From: MWBF01 sp964614645
GTDB taxonomy: Bacteria; Chloroflexota; Anaerolineae; CG2-30-64-16
Assembly (NCBI GenBank): GCA_964614645.1
Contig: CAZTMA010000004.1
Location: 1 to 64,000 of the forward strand
Length of the DNA stretch: 64,000 nt
Direction: 5' to 3'
Part shown: positions 50,451 to 59,004 of the stretch, piece by piece
Position numbering within the stretch: the stretch's first letter is position 1
Layout: each line of letters opens with the position of its first letter
The notes under the pieces: model-generated
Database searches by the model: none
What the model was told of the DNA's origin: nothing
Seen by the model: only the letters and a program-made list of their open reading frames with translations
Made by a program: the position numbers and the translations under genes

Positions 50451-50502
50451 GTGCTTTTCCTCACTTCTGAGTTTTGACACAAAAAGCACAATGTGATACC
50501 CT
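50451..50502 (+). promoter_or_regulatory. Promoter and inverted repeat before the decaheme cytochrome
   Basis: TTGACA (50474-50479), 17 bases, TACCCT (50497-50502). GTGCTTTT (50451-50458) and AAAAGCAC (50482-50489) form a perfect 8-base inverted repeat spanning the -35 element, as an operator might. Confidence 0.55.
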
Positions 50503-50571
50503 TCATGTGGTCCTCATTACATTCAGACCGCAAATCTCCATCCCACTATCCTCAATGGAGAGAAAGGCAAC

Positions 50572-52974
50572 ATGAAGAGAACACTCGTGGTCCTCCTTGC
50601 ATTGGTGGTCGTCTTGACCACCCTCGCGGCCTGTTCAGGCACCGCTGGTCCCGCCGGCCCTGCCGGCCCGCAAGGTCCTGCCGGTCCCGCAGGCCCTGCT
50701 GGCCCTGCCGGTCCTGCTGGTCCTGCAGGCCCCGCTGGCGCGGAAGGCGCAGCAGGCGTGACGATGGTCGCCGACACGACGACCCCGCCCGAGACCTGCG
50801 CGATCTGCCACAAGGGCGCTGGCGAAAAGCACCAGGCGTCCTACGATGACTTGTACCAGGACGCCGTGATTCGGGTCACCGATGTGGCTTATGCCTTCAC
50901 GGCGGCGCCCGATACAACCACCATCACCTTCAAGATGACGAAGAACGGCGAGCCATTCGACCCGAAGCAGGCGGATAATATATCCATCTACTTCGTGCCC
51001 TACGCGGACGGCAAATTCCAGTTCGACCCGCCCGCCGAACGCGTGTCGTTGAAGGGAACGCTGGATTCGGATGGCGCCGGCAACGGGACGAGCACGCTGG
51101 TCGAGAAGGAAGCGGGCGCCGAGGATTTCGTTGACTACACCGACATCAGCGGCGTCAACGGCCTCATCGTCATCTACGGCCGCGACGAAACCGTCCAGCG
51201 GCTGCCAGGCACGCGCGTCGACCAGAACCGGTTCCCGTTCGCGGCAGTGCTGGAGACCGGCGCAGGCGTCGACTACGTTTCGCCGGCCAACAACGATGGC
51301 TGCGAACTCTGCCACACGCAGCCCTATCTCAAACACAGCTACATCTACGGCCAGGTCGACAACGACTCTGCCACCGACTTCTACACCTGCAAGGCCTGCC
51401 ATCTCGACAATGGCACGGGCGAGCACTTCGAATGGCAGCTCCTGGTGGAGGATCCGGAGCTGGCCGCGCAGTTCCTGGCTGGCGAGGTGGAGCTGACCGA
51501 AGAGCAACATCAGCAGTTCGCGTACAACCCGTCCGTGATGAACGACGTGCATATGTCGCATGCCATGGAATTCCCGTATCCGCAGTCCATGGCGAACTGC
51601 GTCACCTGCCACGAAGGCAAGCTCGACGCCATCCTGACGGACGCAGCCTTCAACATCACGACCTGCCGCAGCTGCCATCCCATGACGGGCGCGAAGGCTG
51701 AGTCCGCTGAGGGTGAGGACCCGGCCTACGACACGACCGCTCTGGCGCTGAAGACGCTCCTGACCGGCCCGCATGCCGACATGGACCTGGCGACGACCGA
51801 CTGCTCGACCTGCCACGGCGAAGGCAAGATGGCGGGCACCTGGAGCCTGGTCCATACCGGGTATGACGATATGATCTACACGGCGGACGGCATCCGGTAT
51901 TCCGAGGCCATCTCCGTCACCATCGAGAGCGCCACGTTGGACGGCGATACGCTCAGCGTGAAGTTCAGCGCGGCCGAATCGCCGGACATCGAAGGCGTGG
52001 ACGCAGCCGACATCGTACCCACCGTCCTGGTGGGCCTGTACGGCTGGGACACGAAGGACTTCATCGTCGGCGCGCACGAGCGTCTGTTCGACGATAACGG
52101 CGACGGCGCGATCACCAGCGACGATAGCCGGACCCTGGAGTTCGAAGTCGGCGCCGAGCATCCTCGCATGAAGACGGTCTCGGCCGAAGGTGGCAGCTGG
52201 GAAGTCACTGCCGACTTGGCGCCCTGGAAGGACCTCATCGCGGACGGCACTGTGAAGCGCGTCGAAGTGGGCGTCCTGCCAGCGCTGGTCGTCGATGAGC
52301 AGGAACTTGCCATCGATGCGGCCACCAAGACGTTCGACCTGGCCGCGAACGCGTTCGATGACGAGTACTTCCAGCCCATCGCGGACATCGAACGCTGCGA
52401 GAACTGCCATGCGGCGCTCGCCACGAACTTCCACAGCCCGGATTACGGCGGCAGTGTCACTGCCTGCCGGATGTGCCATGTCACCAAGTCGGGTGGCTCG
52501 CACCTGGAGATGCAGTCGCGGTCGCTGGATTCCTATGCGCACGCGATCCACTCCGGCCAGGCCTTCGACATCGCTGATGTCGACTTCGGCGACCCGGTGC
52601 AGGCCCTGGCGTACGAGCACCACATCGGGTTCCCGTATCCGACACATGCCAACACGAACTGCGAGTCCTGCCACTTCCCGGGCACCTACGAAGTGCCTGA
52701 CCAGGCCAAGTCGCTGCCGGGGCTGCTTTCGGCATCCGACGACAACGAGACGCTGGACCGGGACATCGAGGACGTGCCGTCCTATGTCACGGGGCCGGCC
52801 ACTCGGGCCTGCGGCGGCTGCCACCGGGCGGAGCTGATCAAGGAAGACAGCGCAGGTGGGTTCGCCATGCTGAAAGAGCACATGGACATGGGCGGCTACT
52901 TCATTGAAGCTGGGGAGAAGCCTGCAGAGACGCTCCAGTCAGTGTTCGACGAGGTCATGCCGCTGTTCAAGTAA
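50572..52974 (+). CDS. OmcA/MtrC-type decaheme c-type cytochrome, lipoprotein with collagen-like stalk
   Basis: An 800-residue lipoprotein with lipobox LAAC (Cys21). Residues 23-61 are 13 collagen-type Gly-X-Y triplets, nearly all GPA. Ten CxxCH heme sites follow: CAICH, CELCH, CKACH, CVTCH, CRSCH, CSTCH, then CENCH, CRMCH, CESCH and CGGCH, with beta-rich domains between, as in OmcA/MtrC outer-surface cytochromes used for extracellular electron transfer. No MtrA/MtrB-like conduit is nearby. It follows feoB but has its own promoter and terminator. The GPA stretch could hold the heme part away from the membrane. Confidence 0.93.
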   Translation: MKRTLVVLLALVVVLTTLAACSGTAGPAGPAGPQGPAGPAGPAGPAGPAGPAGPAGAEGAAGVTMVADTTTPPETCAICHKGAGEKHQASYDDLYQDAVIRVTDVAYAFTAAPDTTTITFKMTKNGEPFDPKQADNISIYFVPYADGKFQFDPPAERVSLKGTLDSDGAGNGTSTLVEKEAGAEDFVDYTDISGVNGLIVIYGRDETVQRLPGTRVDQNRFPFAAVLETGAGVDYVSPANNDGCELCHTQPYLKHSYIYGQVDNDSATDFYTCKACHLDNGTGEHFEWQLLVEDPELAAQFLAGEVELTEEQHQQFAYNPSVMNDVHMSHAMEFPYPQSMANCVTCHEGKLDAILTDAAFNITTCRSCHPMTGAKAESAEGEDPAYDTTALALKTLLTGPHADMDLATTDCSTCHGEGKMAGTWSLVHTGYDDMIYTADGIRYSEAISVTIESATLDGDTLSVKFSAAESPDIEGVDAADIVPTVLVGLYGWDTKDFIVGAHERLFDDNGDGAITSDDSRTLEFEVGAEHPRMKTVSAEGGSWEVTADLAPWKDLIADGTVKRVEVGVLPALVVDEQELAIDAATKTFDLAANAFDDEYFQPIADIERCENCHAALATNFHSPDYGGSVTACRMCHVTKSGGSHLEMQSRSLDSYAHAIHSGQAFDIADVDFGDPVQALAYEHHIGFPYPTHANTNCESCHFPGTYEVPDQAKSLPGLLSASDDNETLDRDIEDVPSYVTGPATRACGGCHRAELIKEDSAGGFAMLKEHMDMGGYFIEAGEKPAETLQSVFDEVMPLFK

Positions 52975-52984
52975 GCGGTATCCG

Positions 52985-53019
52985 GTCGCAGAGACGCTCC
53001 GGTGGAACGTCTCTGCGAC
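52985..53019. repeat. GTCGCAGAGACG inverted repeat
   Basis: Perfect 12-base arms GTCGCAGAGACG and CGTCTCTGCGAC around an 11-base centre. GCAGAGACGCTCC also occurs within the end of the cytochrome gene at about 52925, so the element may have local relatives. It immediately precedes the terminator. Confidence 0.65.
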
Positions 53020-53033
53020 AACTGAAGATAAAG

Positions 53034-53063
53034 AAGGAGGGCCCCCGTGGGGGCCCTCCTTTT
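53034..53063 (+). terminator. Intrinsic terminator after the decaheme cytochrome
   Basis: A GC-rich 12-bp stem AAGGAGGGCCCC against GGGGCCCTCCTT with loop CGTG, followed by a T-run. The stem is symmetric with flanking A and T, so it may serve both strands and also end vapC. Confidence 0.9.
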
Positions 53064-53089
53064 GTGTGACTTGGATTGACCGGGCACGC

Positions 53090-53512
53090 TCAGGAATAGC
53101 GCCAATCCTCCAAGCTCAGACCTTGAAAAGAAGCATAGTCATTACGATTGAGCGTCACCAGCTTCAAGCCGTTCGTGACCGCAATGGCCGCAATCTGTCC
53201 ATCAGCAAACGGTGGCAGCCTGCCAACAGCCGCTAGTCGCGCGCGCTCTTCCGCGTGCCAATATGCCGCTCGCTGGTCATACGCCAGGATCGGGATTGCA
53301 CGACCAACCACATCTTTGAGATAAGCCTCGATTGTTGTGCGCTTGGATGATGGCGGCAACCGTTTGCAGCCGTACCATAACTCGTGCCAGACCACAGAGG
53401 CAATCGCGATCTCGGCCTGATGCGCTCGTAAGTTATCCAGCAACTCCTGGTTGGGGACGGGTCGCAGCGGTTCTGAAACAACATTCGTATCGAGGAGATA
53501 CTGGAGCGTCAC
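53090..53512 (-). CDS. vapC: VapC-like PIN-domain toxin
   Basis: A 140-residue PIN-domain ribonuclease. The acidic residues expected for metal binding are present: Asp8 (LLDTN), Glu44 (WHELWYG), Asp104 (FADGQIAAIA) and Asp125 (LNRND). VapC toxins cleave RNA, often tRNA or rRNA, when freed from the antitoxin. It overlaps the antitoxin gene by 4 bp, the usual arrangement. Confidence 0.9.
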   Translation of the reverse strand: MTLQYLLDTNVVSEPLRPVPNQELLDNLRAHQAEIAIASVVWHELWYGCKRLPPSSKRTTIEAYLKDVVGRAIPILAYDQRAAYWHAEERARLAAVGRLPPFADGQIAAIAVTNGLKLVTLNRNDYASFQGLSLEDWRYS

Positions 53513-53787
53513 CAGTTCATCTCCCGTCCGGGCGATGTGTCCCGCACGCCATCGAAAACATCTGGCTCGATGCCCTCCTTAGCCAGGTCTACCGCCTTGC
53601 GGAACGCATCATAGGCGCTTGTGAAGGTCACGGTACCCGCGCTGAGCCTCTCGAATTCCTCCACAGAGATCAAAATCGCCACCGGCCGGCCGCGCCGCGT
53701 CACCTCAACCCGCGAGACGTGTCGGAGGTCTTGGACAATTTCAGCAAAACGATTGCGCGCTTCGGCTATAGAATATCTGGGCATCAT
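53509..53787 (-). CDS. Phd/YefM-family antitoxin
   Basis: A 92-residue protein beginning MMPRYSIAEARNRFAEIVQD, with VEVTRRGRPVAILISVEEFERL, the Phd/YefM DNA-binding fold, and a C-terminal tail that would cover the toxin. TTTGGAGG lies before ATG 53787; an upstream ATG at 53799 is part of that binding site. It partners the VapC-like toxin and likely represses the pair through the palindrome just upstream. Confidence 0.88.
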   Translation of the reverse strand: MMPRYSIAEARNRFAEIVQDLRHVSRVEVTRRGRPVAILISVEEFERLSAGTVTFTSAYDAFRKAVDLAKEGIEPDVFDGVRDTSPGREMNW

Positions 53788-53799
53788 AGGAGCCTCCAA

Positions 53800-53819
53800 A
53801 TGGCTATCTTGATAGCCAT
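53800..53819 (-). promoter_or_regulatory. Operator palindrome of the toxin-antitoxin pair
   Basis: ATGGCTATC and GATAGCCAT are perfect 9-base arms separated by two bases, about 13 bases upstream of the antitoxin start. Toxin-antitoxin complexes usually bind such palindromes to control their own transcription. Confidence 0.65.
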
Positions 53820-53903
53820 CTTACACCTTCTGCGTTTCGGTGTCAACTGCGCTCGTCTCACCAATCCCCGGTTTTGACACGCCAACAACCGTACGTGAGC
53901 GCC

Positions 53904-55484
53904 CTATTCCACCCGCCGCGGCCGATACTGAATCGCCTCTGCAATGTGCGCGGGCTGGATGCGTTCGCTGCCTGCCAGGTCCGCAATCGTCCGCGCCAGC
54001 TTGAGGATGCGGTGATACGCCCGCGCGCTCAGGTTCATCTGCCGCATGGCCGCGGCCAGCAGTTGCTTACCGGCTTCGTCCACCTGGCAGAAGTCCCGCA
54101 CCTCGGTCGGCCCCATGTCGGCATTGCAGGTCAGGCCAGCCGTGAGTCGCGCGTGCGGATGCGTTCCCGACTTCTCCTTCTCGCCCGCGTGTTGAGCGAA
54201 GCGAGCCGTCTGGCGGGCTCGTGCCTCCTCCACCCGCGCGCGAATCGCCGCCGAGGGTTCGCCGCGGCGCTCATCGGAGAGCTTCTGGAAGGGCACGCGC
54301 GGCACCTCGACGTGGATGTCGATGCGGTCGAGCAACGGGCCTGACAGCCGCTTCTGGTACTTGCTGACCAGACCTGGACTGCACGAACACGCGCGCTCTG
54401 CGTCGCCCGCGTAACCACACGGGCATGGATTCATCGCGCCAACCAGCATGAAATTGGCCGGGAAGGTCAGGCTGCCCTGGGCCCGGCTGATGGTGACGAT
54501 CTTGTCTTCCAGCGGCTGCCGCAGCACCTCCAGCGTGTGCGACGAGAACTCGGGCATCTCGTCCAGGAACAACACCCCCCGATGTGCCAGGCTGATTTCC
54601 CCCGGCCGCGGCCACTGCCCCCCGCCGACCAGCCCCGCATGCGAGATGGTGTGGTGCGGTGCACGGAAAGGCCGATGCCGGATGAGCGGCGCATCGCTCG
54701 CGACCGTGTGCAGCATGTCAGCCACCGAATAGATGCGCGTCACATCCAGCGCCTCGCCTAGCGTCAGTCGCGGCAGGATCGAGGGCATCGAACGCGCCAG
54801 CAAAGTTTTGCCCGCGCCGGGACTCCCGGTCATCAAACAGTTGTGCCCGCCGGCTGCGGCCACCTCCAGCGCACGCTTGACGTGCTCCTGCCCCTTGATG
54901 TCCGAGAAGTCGCACGCATATGGCGGCGGGTCCGCGTCCAGGTCAAAGGTCGTTCGGTACGGCTCGATGGGGTGGTAGTTGCGGAAGTGCGCGGCCAGCC
55001 GGCCCAAGGTGTCCACCGGGTAGACGTCGATGCCCTGCACCAACGCGGCCTCCGGCGCATCGGCCTGCGGCACGAACACCGACTTGTACCCCAGTTCCTG
55101 CGCCAGGTGCGCCATGGGCAGCAGCCCGTTCACGTGGCGCAGCGAGCCGTCGAGCGACAGCTCGCCCAGGAAGAGGCAGCCATCCAGGTCCGGCGGAATC
55201 TGCTCAGCCAGCATGAGCAGCGCGACCGCGATGGGCAGGTCGTACGCAGGGCCTTCCTTGCGCAGGTCCGCGGGCGCGAGGTTGACCGTCACCCGGCCGC
55301 GCGGGTAGTACAGGCCCGAGTTGACGATGGCCGCGCGCACGCGTTCGGTGGATTCCTTGACCGCGGCGTCGGGCAGGCCGACGAGCGTGACCGAGGGCAG
55401 GGACTTGGTGTTTAGGTCGGCCTCCACCTCGACGATGGCGCCGTCGAGGCCGATGAGCGCGCAACTGTGGACTTTGGCGAGCAC
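53904..55484 (-). CDS. comM: YifB/ComM family Mg-chelatase-like AAA+ ATPase
   Basis: A 526-residue hexameric helicase-like ATPase; ComM promotes branch migration during natural transformation. GTG 55484 (AGGAG upstream) gives MLAKVHSCALIGLDGAIVEVE, the family start. An N-terminal ChlI-like domain is followed by Walker A (GSPGAGKTLLARSM), Walker B (GVLFLDEMPEF), AMNPCPCGY with a cysteine group (CACSCSP-like) and the C-terminal LSARAYHRILKLARTIADL. A longer upstream frame to 55592 lacks family sequence. Confidence 0.95.
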   Translation of the reverse strand: MLAKVHSCALIGLDGAIVEVEADLNTKSLPSVTLVGLPDAAVKESTERVRAAIVNSGLYYPRGRVTVNLAPADLRKEGPAYDLPIAVALLMLAEQIPPDLDGCLFLGELSLDGSLRHVNGLLPMAHLAQELGYKSVFVPQADAPEAALVQGIDVYPVDTLGRLAAHFRNYHPIEPYRTTFDLDADPPPYACDFSDIKGQEHVKRALEVAAAGGHNCLMTGSPGAGKTLLARSMPSILPRLTLGEALDVTRIYSVADMLHTVASDAPLIRHRPFRAPHHTISHAGLVGGGQWPRPGEISLAHRGVLFLDEMPEFSSHTLEVLRQPLEDKIVTISRAQGSLTFPANFMLVGAMNPCPCGYAGDAERACSCSPGLVSKYQKRLSGPLLDRIDIHVEVPRVPFQKLSDERRGEPSAAIRARVEEARARQTARFAQHAGEKEKSGTHPHARLTAGLTCNADMGPTEVRDFCQVDEAGKQLLAAAMRQMNLSARAYHRILKLARTIADLAGSERIQPAHIAEAIQYRPRRVE

Positions 55485-55688
55485 GGCAGGGTCTCCTGGC
55501 AGGGATGAGGGAGAAGAGGTGCGCTCCCGGGCAGCAAATGGCTCACTCGCAAGAAGCCGCCCCATGATAACTTGATCTCTCTGAACAGGCAACTTGGCTC
55601 AGATAGGGCATGGTATAATCGACGCACGCCAGAGCGGCGGTTCACTTGACGCCATGATGCGTCGACTGCAGAAAAGGAGACCACTATA

Positions 55689-56096
55689 ATGCCACAAACA
55701 CGCGGGCCGGTCATATCTGTTATGCTGGCTGTGACCGATGTTCCAACGGCGGTCGCGTGGTACAAGGCGGCCCTCGGAGCCACCGAACTGTGGAACCTGG
55801 GACCGGTGGCCGGACTGGAGATTGCCGGCGCGCCTTTCTTCCTGGGTGAGCCGGAAAACAATGGCTGGGACAGCCCCACGAAACTGGGCATGCCATCCGC
55901 TCGGGTTGAGGTGTTTTGCGACGATCCGGACGCCTTCATCGAGGGCGCCGTGAAAGCGGGCGCCAGGGGCGATTTAGACCCCATCAGGGATCACCGCGCG
56001 CTGTGGGGTATCCACCGGCAAGGTGGGTTCATCGATCCTTTTGGTCACATCTGGCTCGTCGGTGACAGGTCACCCTTGAGCCGATTTCCTCGCTAA
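55689..56096 (+). CDS. VOC-family (glyoxalase-like) protein
   Basis: A 135-residue single VOC module: SVMLAVTDVPTAVAWYKAALGA at the start and GFIDPFGHIWLV at the end, the PhnB-like pattern. It could be a glyoxalase, bleomycin-type resistance protein or epimerase; metal ligands are not clear enough to say. AAAAGGAG is upstream, and an extended -10 (TGGTATAAT, about 55610-55618) lies about 70 bases before it. Confidence 0.8.
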   Translation: MPQTRGPVISVMLAVTDVPTAVAWYKAALGATELWNLGPVAGLEIAGAPFFLGEPENNGWDSPTKLGMPSARVEVFCDDPDAFIEGAVKAGARGDLDPIRDHRALWGIHRQGGFIDPFGHIWLVGDRSPLSRFPR

Positions 56097-56108
56097 ACCG
56101 GAGGCCCT

Positions 56109-56260
56109 GTGTCTGCATCCGCACCGTATCCCATCACGTATCCTCCCGAGAAGCTCAACCGCGTTATCATCAACACCGACGCCAAGAACGAGGCGGACGA
56201 CCAGTTCGCCATCGTTCACGCGCTCCTGACGCCTTCCTTCGAACTGCACGGCTTCATCCC
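56109..56260 (+). pseudogene. 5' fragment of a nucleoside hydrolase-like gene
   Basis: GTG 56109 has GGAGG upstream and is 12 bases after the VOC gene, so the start looks genuine. About 50 residues (KLNRVIINTDAKNEADDQF, AIVHALLTPSFELHGFIP) carry the calcium-binding aspartates typical of nucleoside hydrolase-like proteins (DxDxxNExDDQ form). Similarity ends at about 56260, where the DNA becomes the 3' end of a cupin gene on the other strand. A full protein would need about 250 more residues. Likely a broken gene or an assembly junction. Confidence 0.65.
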
Positions 56261-56263
56261 AGA

Positions 56264-56731
56264 TCAGGGAAGCTCGATGGGCGGGCCGGTCACTTCCATG
56301 CCGTAGGCGCGCCACAGCGCGGGTTCGGGCACGGGCATCCGGTTCTCCGGCGTCACCAGCCGGAAGAACGCCTCCATCTGGCCCGCAGGCGAGAAGGCCA
56401 CGAGGAGCCGGCCCAGCGCGTCGCCCACATGGGCCGGCGCGTGGGGCACGCGGCGCGGGGCGAACACCGAATCGCCCGGCTCCAGCCGGAACTGCTCGCC
56501 GCCGACCTCGACGATGAACTCGCCCTCGAGGACGTAGAACCACTCGTCCTGCGCATAGTGCAGGTGACGCGGCGGGCCCCCCTTCGCATGGAAGGTGTTT
56601 TCGAGCACGAACAGGCCCTGTTCGCCCTGCCCGGCCACCTTGAAGGCCATCGTGCTGACGCCCAGCCCCCAACGTGCACCATAGATATCCTGCCCTGCCG
56701 GGACGAATGTAGCACCGGAAGTGGTCGTCAC
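56264..56731 (-). CDS. Cupin-domain protein
   Basis: A 155-residue single-domain cupin. Motif 1 is HLHYAQDEWFYVLEGEFIVEVGG and motif 2 PGDSVFAPRRVPHAPAHVG, supplying His and Glu metal ligands. GTG 56731 has AGGAGG 7 bases upstream. The end (PALWRAYGMEVTGPP) looks natural for this group, so the gene is probably complete although it abuts the junction at about 56260. Function unknown; small cupins may be isomerases, dioxygenases or sugar binders. Confidence 0.85.
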   Translation of the reverse strand: MTTTSGATFVPAGQDIYGARWGLGVSTMAFKVAGQGEQGLFVLENTFHAKGGPPRHLHYAQDEWFYVLEGEFIVEVGGEQFRLEPGDSVFAPRRVPHAPAHVGDALGRLLVAFSPAGQMEAFFRLVTPENRMPVPEPALWRAYGMEVTGPPIELP

Positions 56732-56760
56732 GGTCTCGCCTCCTGAGCGTGCGGGCGAGG

Positions 56761-57789
56761 TTATCTCGCCCCTGCCAGCTGCTCTTGCCGCGCCGGCAGC
56801 TCGGGCACATACTCGTAGGTCGGGTCCACTTTCTGCTTGCGCAGGATCGCGATGATCTCCTGCCACGTCTCCACCAACCCGACCGGGCAGTGCGGCAAGT
56901 CGGGCTTGATGGCCCGGTGCAGCTTGCCCAGGTTATAGCACGGCACGGCTGCGTACATATGATGCTCGGTGTGGAAGTTCATGTGCCAGTAGACGAAGCG
57001 CACGAACGGGTTCAGGATGATAGTACGGCAGCACAACCGATAGTCGGGCACGTTATCCTGGAGCCCGACGTGCTGCGTGTTGTTGCACAGGTAGAGCAAC
57101 CAACCACCGTAGAACGGCGCCAGCGTCACCAACACCGGCAGCATGTACCAACCCAGCAGCAGCGAGACAGCCGTCAGCAGCAGGTGGCCGACCAGCAGGA
57201 TACGCGCCCAGGTGAACAGCCGCGCACGCGCGTCAACCGCTGACTCGGGGAACAGGGCCTGCTCCCACTGGCCTTCAAGCCTGCCCAGGCTCAACCGGAT
57301 GACGCCCTTCCACCGGCCCACGAAGCCCCACGGGTTGACGACTGCGCTCTTGAGGAAGCTTTCCAGGGTCAGCTCGACCGGCAGCACCACTTCAAGATCA
57401 TCTGGCGGGTGCAGCGTGTACTTGTGGTGCTCCTGGTGGCTGGCCCAAAACAGGACCGGGTTGAACTGGCCGAGGAAACTGATGATGTACAAGAAGGCCG
57501 TATTCAGCCACTTGGTCCTGAACACCGACCCGTGACACAGCTCGTGAAACCCGTTGAGCAGGAAGGCATAGAACGTCCCGTGAACGAACAGGAGCAGCAG
57601 CGTGACCGGCAGGGGCAGATGCTCTGCAGCATACCATGCGGCCGCGCCCGTTAACACGAGCAGCCCGAGATGTCCCAACGTCTGCGCAAATCCCTTCAGG
57701 TCGCTCCGCTGATTCAGCCGGGCGAGCGTCTCCCGGTCCACCGGCGAACGGTACCAAGCAATCTTCGACTTCTTCATTCCCGCGTCCAT
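56761..57789 (-). CDS. Membrane fatty acid desaturase
   Basis: A 342-residue di-iron desaturase or hydroxylase. The three histidine boxes are clear: HELCHGSVF, HQEHHKY and HTEHHMYAAVPCYNLGKLH, set between four or so membrane helices. These enzymes introduce double bonds in lipid acyl chains with oxygen, which fits an aerobic organism. ATG 57789 has GGAGTG upstream. It lies 29 bases upstream of the cupin start and may be cotranscribed with it. The substrate is not evident; carotenoid or sphingolipid modification is also possible. Confidence 0.88.
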   Translation of the reverse strand: MDAGMKKSKIAWYRSPVDRETLARLNQRSDLKGFAQTLGHLGLLVLTGAAAWYAAEHLPLPVTLLLLFVHGTFYAFLLNGFHELCHGSVFRTKWLNTAFLYIISFLGQFNPVLFWASHQEHHKYTLHPPDDLEVVLPVELTLESFLKSAVVNPWGFVGRWKGVIRLSLGRLEGQWEQALFPESAVDARARLFTWARILLVGHLLLTAVSLLLGWYMLPVLVTLAPFYGGWLLYLCNNTQHVGLQDNVPDYRLCCRTIILNPFVRFVYWHMNFHTEHHMYAAVPCYNLGKLHRAIKPDLPHCPVGLVETWQEIIAILRKQKVDPTYEYVPELPARQEQLAGAR

Positions 57790-58003
57790 GTGTCTGCACT
57801 CCGTACTCGGGTTTGGCCTGCTAAGCAAGCGTACAATCAGTTGAAATTCGCAGGACAAGAATAGTCCAAACACAAGCGCATGTCAAGGTAAATACAGCCA
57901 GGCATTGGAATTCCTGGCAACTGAAACTAGGCATTCAAGGCCAACCGGAGTATACTGACGGGGCAAAAAGGTTTTTCCACCATTTTCCTCAGGAGGCAGA
58001 ATC

Positions 58004-58744
58004 ATGGAGCACAAGCGGGTAGCCGTTGACGGCTATACTGACACCCCCCTCGTCCCCGGTTCGGAGTGGCACGTGCACGACCCCAATCGACCGCAGCCGC
58101 CGGTAGTGACGCCGGGCACCGCGGGCGGTCCGCCGTCGGATGCGACCGTCCTGTTCGACGGCACTGATGCCTCGGCCTGGATCACCGCAAAGACGGGCGA
58201 GGCCGCTGGTTGGAAGGTCGAGAATGGCTACATGGAAGTGGTGCGCGGCGCAGGCAGCATCCGGACGCGCGGCCAGTTCAGCGACTGCCAGTTGCACCTC
58301 GAGTTTGCCACCCCGACGGAGATCGTCGGCCAGGGCCAGGGCCGCGGCAACAGCGGCGTCTTCTTCCTGGGCCTGTATGAAGTGCAGTTGCTCGACAACT
58401 ACGACAACTACACCTATGCCGACGGCACCTGCGGCGCAGTCTACGGCCAGTTTCCGCCTCTCGCGAACGCCTGCCGCCGCCCCGGCGAGTGGCAGACCTA
58501 CGACATCGTCTTCCTGGCGCCCCGCTGGAATGATGCGGGCCAGCTCGTCCAGCCCGCGCGGTTGACCGTGTTCCTCAACAACGTGCTGGTACAGCACTGC
58601 CAGGCAGCCCAGGGTCCGACCAACCACAAGATAACGGCGAGCTATAACACGCAACATCCGGCGGAGGGCCCGCTGGAGCTGCAGGATCACGGCAACCCGA
58701 TCCGGTTCCGCAATATCTGGGTCCGGCCTCTGGCGACGGCCTGA
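58004..58744 (+). CDS. DUF1080 (3-keto-disaccharide hydrolase-like) protein
   Basis: A 246-residue concanavalin-like beta-sandwich protein: TVLFDGTDASAWITAKTGEAAGWKVENGYMEVVRGAGSI, RGNSGVFFLGLYEVQLLDNY, GEWQTYDIVFLAPRW and GPLELQDHGNPIRFRNIWVRPL are DUF1080 landmarks. Some members cleave 3-keto-glycosides; many are exported, but no signal peptide is seen here. AGGAGG precedes ATG 58004. Followed by a long palindrome. Confidence 0.9.
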   Translation: MEHKRVAVDGYTDTPLVPGSEWHVHDPNRPQPPVVTPGTAGGPPSDATVLFDGTDASAWITAKTGEAAGWKVENGYMEVVRGAGSIRTRGQFSDCQLHLEFATPTEIVGQGQGRGNSGVFFLGLYEVQLLDNYDNYTYADGTCGAVYGQFPPLANACRRPGEWQTYDIVFLAPRWNDAGQLVQPARLTVFLNNVLVQHCQAAQGPTNHKITASYNTQHPAEGPLELQDHGNPIRFRNIWVRPLATA

Positions 58745-58779
58745 CCTTCTGAATTCCCGTTTGAGCGGGGAGATCCTCT

Positions 58780-58826
58780 TATAGGGGGTGTTCCGGGTGG
58801 CGCGGCCACCCGGAACACCCCCTATA
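58780..58826. repeat. Long perfect inverted repeat
   Basis: 21-base perfect arms beginning TATAGGGGGTG surround a 5-base loop CGCGG. No clean T-run follows on either strand, so it is not a standard terminator, though it lies 35 bases after the DUF1080 gene. Its perfection suggests a recent insertion or a selected structure. Confidence 0.75.
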
Positions 58827-58902
58827 AATTGGGGAAGCACTTGTAGTTGGATTGCATCTCACGGTCTCTCTGTTTGTATCACTGTAGAATAATGCTTGCG
58901 AC

Positions 58903-58931
58903 TTGACGCCGGTCCGGAGGACCCTTATACT
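58903..58931 (+). promoter_or_regulatory. Promoter of the PhyH-family gene
   Basis: TTGACG (58903-58908), 17 bases, TATACT (58926-58931), about 74 bases before the start codon. Confidence 0.6.
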
Positions 58932-59004
58932 CCTCGCTGCACCAGCGCCCTGACCGCGGCGTGCATCGTAACAACACCACTTCAACGTGACCGGAGAGAG
59001 AACT

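Noticed and set aside
48300..50489. 729-codon open frame antisense to feoB
   Set aside because: It is a shadow of a GC-rich gene: composition is Arg/Gln/His-rich, with no family motif, and the opposite strand is clearly FeoB.
50640..50760. CRISPR-like tandem repeat
   Set aside because: The 9-base periodicity comes from GPA codons in the collagen-like stretch; there are no spacers.
50635..52881. 748-codon open frame antisense to the decaheme cytochrome
   Set aside because: The sense strand has ten heme motifs; the antisense product shows no recognisable domain.
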